Below are positions 34,351 to 37,835 of a DNA stretch of 37,835 nt, in pieces; within the stretch, counting starts at the first letter, position 1, and each line of letters opens with the position of its first letter. This DNA comes from Pseudomonadota bacterium (GTDB lineage Bacteria > Pseudomonadota > Gammaproteobacteria > Burkholderiales > Burkholderiaceae_C), in assembly GCA_018241895.1 (NCBI GenBank), contig JAFECX010000131.1, positions 1-37,835 on the forward strand, in the 5' to 3' direction. A program made the translations under genes and the position numbers. Below the pieces are notes generated by a model. It had not been told where the DNA came from, did no database searches, and saw only the letters and a list, made by a program, of their open reading frames with translations.

Positions 34351-35715
34351 TCAGGCGGCGCGCCGGATCGCGGCGCGCAGCGTCTGGACGATGCGGTCGA
34401 TCTGCGCGCGCTCGACGATCAACGGCGGCGACAGCGCGACGATGTCGCCGGTGGTGCGGATCAGCACGCCCTGCTGCCAGCAGTCGAGGAAGATGTCGAA
34501 CGCGCGCCGGGTCGGCTGGCCCGCGAGCGGCGCCAGTTCGATGCCGCCGACCAGGCCGATGTTGCGCACGTCGATCACGTGCGGCTCGCCGGCCAGCGAA
34601 TGCACGGCGTCGGCGAACTCGTCCTCGAGTTCGGCGGCACGCGTGAGCAGGCCTTCTTCGGCATACGTGTCCAGCGTCGCCAGGCCGGCCGCGCAGGCCA
34701 GCGGATGTGCGCTGTAGGTGTAGCCGTGGAAGAACTCGATCAGGTGCTCGGGCCCGTTCATGAAGGCGTCGTGGATCTGCTGCCTGACGATCACGCCGCC
34801 CATCGGTACGGCGCCGTTGGTCAGGCCCTTGGCGCAGGTGATCATGTCCGGCGTCACGCCGAAGGTCTGCGCCGCGAAGGCGCGGCCCGTGCGACCGAAG
34901 CCGGTGATGACCTCGTCGAAGACGAGCAGGATGCCGTGGCGGTCGCAGATTTCGCGCAGCCGCTGCAGGTAACCCTGCGGCGGGATCAGCACACCGGTGG
35001 AGCCGGCCACCGGCTCGACGATGACGGCGGCAATGGTGCTCGCGTCGTGCAGCGCCACCAGGCGCTCGAGATCGTCGGCGAATTCGGCGCCGTGTGCGGG
35101 CAGCCCGCGGGCGAAGGCGTTGCGTGCCGGGTCGTGCGTGTGGCGGATGTGGTCGACGCCGGCCAGCAGCGTGCCGAAGTGCTTGCGGTTGGAGACGATG
35201 CCGCCGACCGAGATGCCGCCGAAGTTGACGCCGTGGTAGCCGCGCTCGCGGCCGATCAGGCGCGTGCGCGCCCCCTCGCCGCGCACGCGGTGATAGGCAA
35301 TGGCGATCTTGAGCGCCGTCTCGACCGCCTCGGAGCCCGAGTTGACGAAGAAGACCTGGTTCATGCCCGCGGGCGCCAGCGCCGTGAGGCGTTGCGCGAG
35401 CTCGAACGCCTTCGGATGCGCCATCTGGAACGAGGGCGCGAAGTCCATCTCCGCCGCCTGCGCCTGGATCGCCTTGACGATGCGCGGCCGCGCGTGGCCG
35501 GCGTTGACGCACCACAGGCCCGACACCGCGTCGAGCACCTGCCGGCCCGCGGCATCGCGGTAGTACATGCCCTCGGCACCCACCAGCAGGCGCGGCGCCT
35601 TCTTGAACTGCCGGTTCGCGGTGAACGGCATCCAGTACGCGTCCATGGCTGCCTGCGGCAGTGAACCTGTGTCCCGGGCAGCCTGCATCGGGGCAGGATC
35701 GACAGCCTTGTCCAT
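34351..35715 (-). CDS. Class III aminotransferase, probable beta-alanine:pyruvate aminotransferase
   Basis: The 454-residue PLP enzyme closely resembles Pseudomonas beta-alanine:pyruvate (omega-amino acid) aminotransferase in sequence as I know it. Characteristic runs are DAYWMPFTANRQFKKAPRLL near the N-terminus, RLIGRERGYHGVNFGGISVG, EPVAGSTGVLIPPQGYLQRL and HLIEFFHGYTYSAHPLACAA. The PLP aspartate is in LLVFDEVITGFGRTG (Asp267) and the Schiff-base lysine in CAKGLTNG (Lys296). It would convert beta-alanine and perhaps polyamine-derived amino acids, with pyruvate as acceptor, to the semialdehyde and alanine. The ATG at 35715 is preceded by GAGGT 5 nt upstream; a short disordered N-terminus follows. 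It leads the transporter operon downstream, so imported amines or their products are likely substrates. Confidence 0.93.
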   Translation of the reverse strand: MDKAVDPAPMQAARDTGSLPQAAMDAYWMPFTANRQFKKAPRLLVGAEGMYYRDAAGRQVLDAVSGLWCVNAGHARPRIVKAIQAQAAEMDFAPSFQMAHPKAFELAQRLTALAPAGMNQVFFVNSGSEAVETALKIAIAYHRVRGEGARTRLIGRERGYHGVNFGGISVGGIVSNRKHFGTLLAGVDHIRHTHDPARNAFARGLPAHGAEFADDLERLVALHDASTIAAVIVEPVAGSTGVLIPPQGYLQRLREICDRHGILLVFDEVITGFGRTGRAFAAQTFGVTPDMITCAKGLTNGAVPMGGVIVRQQIHDAFMNGPEHLIEFFHGYTYSAHPLACAAGLATLDTYAEEGLLTRAAELEDEFADAVHSLAGEPHVIDVRNIGLVGGIELAPLAGQPTRRAFDIFLDCWQQGVLIRTTGDIVALSPPLIVERAQIDRIVQTLRAAIRRAA

Positions 35716-35829
35716 GGAGCACCTCGCTGGTCGCGCGCGGCGGCCGCGCCGCGGCATGGCACGAGTCTAATCGTCGCCCAAGCGCTGCGGCGCGCGGGGC
35801 TTGCGCCGGCAGGCATCATCGCGGACACG

Positions 35830-36537
35830 ATGAAGCCTGTTCTCGTCCTGCAGCACATGAGCGGCGACAGCCCGGCCTATCTCGGCACCTGGCTGGGCGC
35901 ACACGACGTGCCGTTCGTGTGCTGCGACGCCGGCGCCGGCCAGGCCTTTCCCCACGACCTCGGCGGCTTCGGGGCGCTGGCCCTCCTCGGCGGCGAAATG
36001 AGCGCCAACGACGACCTGCCGGCGCTGCGGCAGGCCCAGGCGCTGATCCGGCAGGCGCTGCGCGAGGGCGTGCCGACGATCGGCCACTGCCTCGGCGGGC
36101 AGTTGATGGCGCGTGCGCTCGGCGCGACCGTGGGCCCATCGCCGGCGTCCGAGATCGGCTGGCAGCCGATCGACGTGCTCGACACGCCCGCGGCACGGCT
36201 GTGGCTCGGCGCGCCCGGCGCGATGCACGTCTTCCAGTGGCACCACGAGGCGTTCTCGCTGCCACCCGGCGCCGAGGTGCTGGCGACCAGCGCCGCGTGC
36301 CCGCATCAGGCGTTTGCACTCGGCCCGCACCTGGCCATGCAGTTCCACATCGAGATCGATGCCGCCAAGATCGAATTGTGGACGCGCCACGCGAGCGCGC
36401 ATGACCTGGCCCTCCTGGGGCGCTCGGCGACGACGCAGACGGCGAGCCGGATGCGCGACGAGGCCCAATGGCGGCTGGCGCAGCACCAGCACCTTGCGGC
36501 GCGGATCTATGCGCGCTGGCTTTCGGGGATGCGCTGA
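35830..36537 (+). CDS. Class I glutamine amidotransferase (GMP-synthase-like type)
   Basis: The 235-residue protein is a stand-alone GATase1-fold enzyme. The nucleophile elbow is PTIGHCLGGQLMARALGATV with Cys87, and the triad partners are His173 and Glu175 in MQFHIEID. It lacks any synthetase domain, so it is not GuaA; it also does not show the peptidase C26 pattern of PuuD. Members of this group hydrolyse glutamine or gamma-glutamyl amides, but specific roles are mostly unknown. It is divergent from the beta-alanine aminotransferase gene across 114 bp, which suggests a role in amine or amino-acid nitrogen use; a gamma-glutamyl-amine substrate is speculation. The ATG at 35830 is a good fit to the family start. 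Confidence 0.87.
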   Translation: MKPVLVLQHMSGDSPAYLGTWLGAHDVPFVCCDAGAGQAFPHDLGGFGALALLGGEMSANDDLPALRQAQALIRQALREGVPTIGHCLGGQLMARALGATVGPSPASEIGWQPIDVLDTPAARLWLGAPGAMHVFQWHHEAFSLPPGAEVLATSAACPHQAFALGPHLAMQFHIEIDAAKIELWTRHASAHDLALLGRSATTQTASRMRDEAQWRLAQHQHLAARIYARWLSGMR

Positions 36538-36589
36538 GTACGCATCCGTCCGCGCCGCCGCTTCCGCATCGGCCGGCCATCAATTCGCA

Positions 36590-36725
36590 TCATGGAAGCA
36601 GCACAGGTTGCAGCGCAGCAATAGTTCGTCATATGAGAAAATGAGGCTGCACGATACAAAACGCTGTTCCAACTCGTTGATTTGTATTGTGTGTACGGTG
36701 TCTCTTATGTAAGACATAGGTCTTC
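36590..36725 (+). promoter_or_regulatory. AT-rich regulatory region upstream of aceA
   Basis: This is the only clearly AT-rich patch in the window. It contains inverted repeat ATACAAA (36654-36660) and TTTGTAT (36681-36687), 20 bp apart, and a second dyad TGTCT-N8-AGACA (36699-36716) around CTTA-TG-TAAG. TTGTAT (36682-36687) followed after 18 bp by TATGTA (36706-36711) is a possible sigma-70 promoter. The combination suggests tightly regulated expression of isocitrate lyase. Bases 36538-36803 hold no convincing gene. Confidence 0.5.
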
Positions 36726-36803
36726 CCGATGCAGGCCCGCGCGCGCTACGCTGAGCGACCTGCATCGCACTGTTCGTTCACTCTCAGTACCTCAGGAGCC
36801 CCC

Positions 36804-37835
36804 ATGACCACTGGAACCCGTCAAGAACAGGCCGCCGCACTCGCCAAGGAGTGGGCCGAGAACCCGCGCTGGAAGGGCATCACCCGCGGCTACACCGCCG
36901 CCGACGTGGTGCGGCTGCGCGGCTCGCTCGCCGTCGAGCACACGCTCGCGCGCCGCGGCGCCGAGAAGCTCTGGGGCCTGCTGCACACCGAGCCCTTCGT
37001 CAACGCGCTCGGCGCGCTCACCGGCAACCAGGCCATGCAGCAGGTCAAGGCCGGCCTGAAGGCGATCTACCTGTCGGGCTGGCAGGTCGCGGCCGACGCC
37101 AACGACAACGGCGAGATGTACCCCGACCAGAGCCTGTACTCGGTGGACTCGGTGCCCAAGGTCGTCAAGCGCATCAACAACGCCTTCCAGCGCGCCGACC
37201 AGATCCAGTGGAGCGAAGGCAAGAGCGACATCGACTACTTCGCGCCCATCGTGGCCGACGCCGAGGCGGGCTTCGGCGGCGTGCTCAACGCCTTCGAGCT
37301 GATGAAGGCGATGATCGAGGCGGGCGCCGCCGGCGTGCACTTCGAGGACCAGCTCGCCGCGGTCAAGAAGTGCGGCCACATGGGCGGCAAGGTGCTGGTG
37401 CCCACGCGCGAAGCGGTGAGCAAGCTCGTCGGCGCGCGCCTGGCGGCCGACGTGATGGGCGTGCCGACGCTGCTCGTGGCGCGCACCGACGCCGAGGCCG
37501 CCGACCTGGTGACCAGCGACGTCGACGACATCGACAAGCCCTATTGCACCGGCGAGCGCACGGTCGAGGGCTTCTTCCGCACCAAGCCCGGCATCGACCA
37601 GGCCATCAGCCGCGGCCTGGCCTACGCGCCCTACGCCGACCTCGTGTGGTGCGAGACCGGCAAGCCCGACCTCGCCTACGCCAAGGCCTTCGCCGAGGCG
37701 ATCCACAGGCAGTTCCCGGGCAAGATGCTGGCCTACAACTGCTCGCCGTCGTTCAACTGGAAGAAGAACCTCGACGACGCGACCATCGCCAAGTTCCAGC
37801 GCGAGCTGGGCGCGATGGGCTACAAGTTCCAGTTC
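36804..37835 (+). CDS. aceA: Isocitrate lyase (5' part; runs off the window)
   Basis: Isocitrate lyase cleaves isocitrate to succinate and glyoxylate, the first step of the glyoxylate shunt used on acetate or fatty acids. The visible 344 residues start with the canonical beginning and [16 protein letters not shown] pattern ([20 protein letters not shown]). The active-site signature is [11 protein letters not shown] with Cys190 (E. coli Cys195). [19 protein letters not shown] and [11 protein letters not shown] bind Mg and substrate, and [12 protein letters not shown] is near the cut end. About 90 residues of a roughly 433-residue protein are missing beyond 37835. AGGAG lies 5 nt before the ATG. 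An AT-rich regulatory region precedes it; malate synthase is not in view. Confidence 0.97.
   Translation, partial: MTTGTRQEQAAALAKEWAENPRWKGITRGYTAADVVRLRGSLAVEHTLARRGAEKLWGLLHTEPFVNALGALTGNQAMQQVKAGLKAIYLSGWQVAADANDNGEMYPDQSLYSVDSVPKVVKRINNAFQRADQIQWSEGKSDIDYFAPIVADAEAGFGGVLNAFELMKAMIEAGAAGVHFEDQLAAVKKCGHMGGKVLVPTREAVSKLVGARLAADVMGVPTLLVARTDAEAADLVTSDVDDIDKPYCTGERTVEGFFRTKPGIDQAISRGLAYAPYADLVWCETGKPDLAYAKAFAEAIHRQFPGKMLAYNCSPSFNWKKNLDDATIAKFQRELGAMGYKFQF

Noticed and set aside
36592..36624. 10-codon plus-strand frame (MEAAQVAAQQ) upstream of aceA
   Set aside because: It is too short, has no ribosome-binding site, and probably lies upstream of the aceA transcription start.
36580..36717. Minus-strand 45-codon frame in the AT-rich region before aceA
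   Set aside because: It has no Shine-Dalgarno, resembles no family I know, and lies across the likely aceA promoter. Its less biased composition follows from the AT-rich DNA.

Overview
This is a GC-rich chromosomal segment from a betaproteobacterium, most likely of the order Burkholderiales (Rubrivivax/Leptothrix-like). The evidence is the order of housekeeping blocks (carA-carB-greA-DUF4149 with yhbY opposite, rlmE-ftsH-glmM, rimP-nusA-infB-rbfA-truB-typA) and the strongly GC-ending codon use. I see no rRNA, tRNA, CRISPR array, insertion sequence or phage gene. It reads as stable core chromosome that becomes more accessory after about 25.4 kb.

Layout. 100-1321: a Bax-inhibitor-1 family membrane protein (minus) diverging from a GlcG/HbpS-type protein. 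1374-6983: carbamoyl-phosphate synthetase carA-carB, greA and a DUF4149 membrane protein. 6964-10219: yhbY (minus) diverging from rlmE and ftsH. 10451-11800: glmM; folP, which usually lies between ftsH and glmM, is absent. 11902-13314: an nfeD-qmcA membrane pair (minus). 13515-15773: a PLP-dependent arginine decarboxylase, convergent with fabI (15792-16580, minus). 16724-25445: promoter, leader terminator, then rimP-nusA-infB-(terminator)-rbfA-truB-typA, the transcription/translation factor operon. 25446-27421: an EamA exporter and dusA.

27583-30424: mtnP-mtnA-class II aldolase, translationally coupled by GTGA overlaps. This three-gene set matches the DHAP shunt, which turns methylthioadenosine or 5'-deoxyadenosine into DHAP plus a small aldehyde; no mtnB/C/D/K genes are nearby. 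30282-35715 (minus): beta-alanine:pyruvate aminotransferase, potG-potH-potI polyamine-type ABC transporter genes without a substrate-binding protein, and an EamA transporter. A class I glutamine amidotransferase diverges from them (35830-36537). The window ends inside aceA (isocitrate lyase), which has a conspicuously AT-rich leader.

A loose theme in the right half is nitrogen and polyamine metabolism: arginine decarboxylase, polyamine uptake, omega-amino acid transamination, and salvage of the MTA released by spermidine synthesis. That link is inferred from the genes present. I found no wholly new system. The observations most worth following are the DHAP-shunt operon with a 3'-extended aldolase, an intrinsic terminator directly downstream of the rimP-nusA-infB promoter, a repeat-bearing N-terminal extension of RimP, and the missing folP and missing transporter binding protein.
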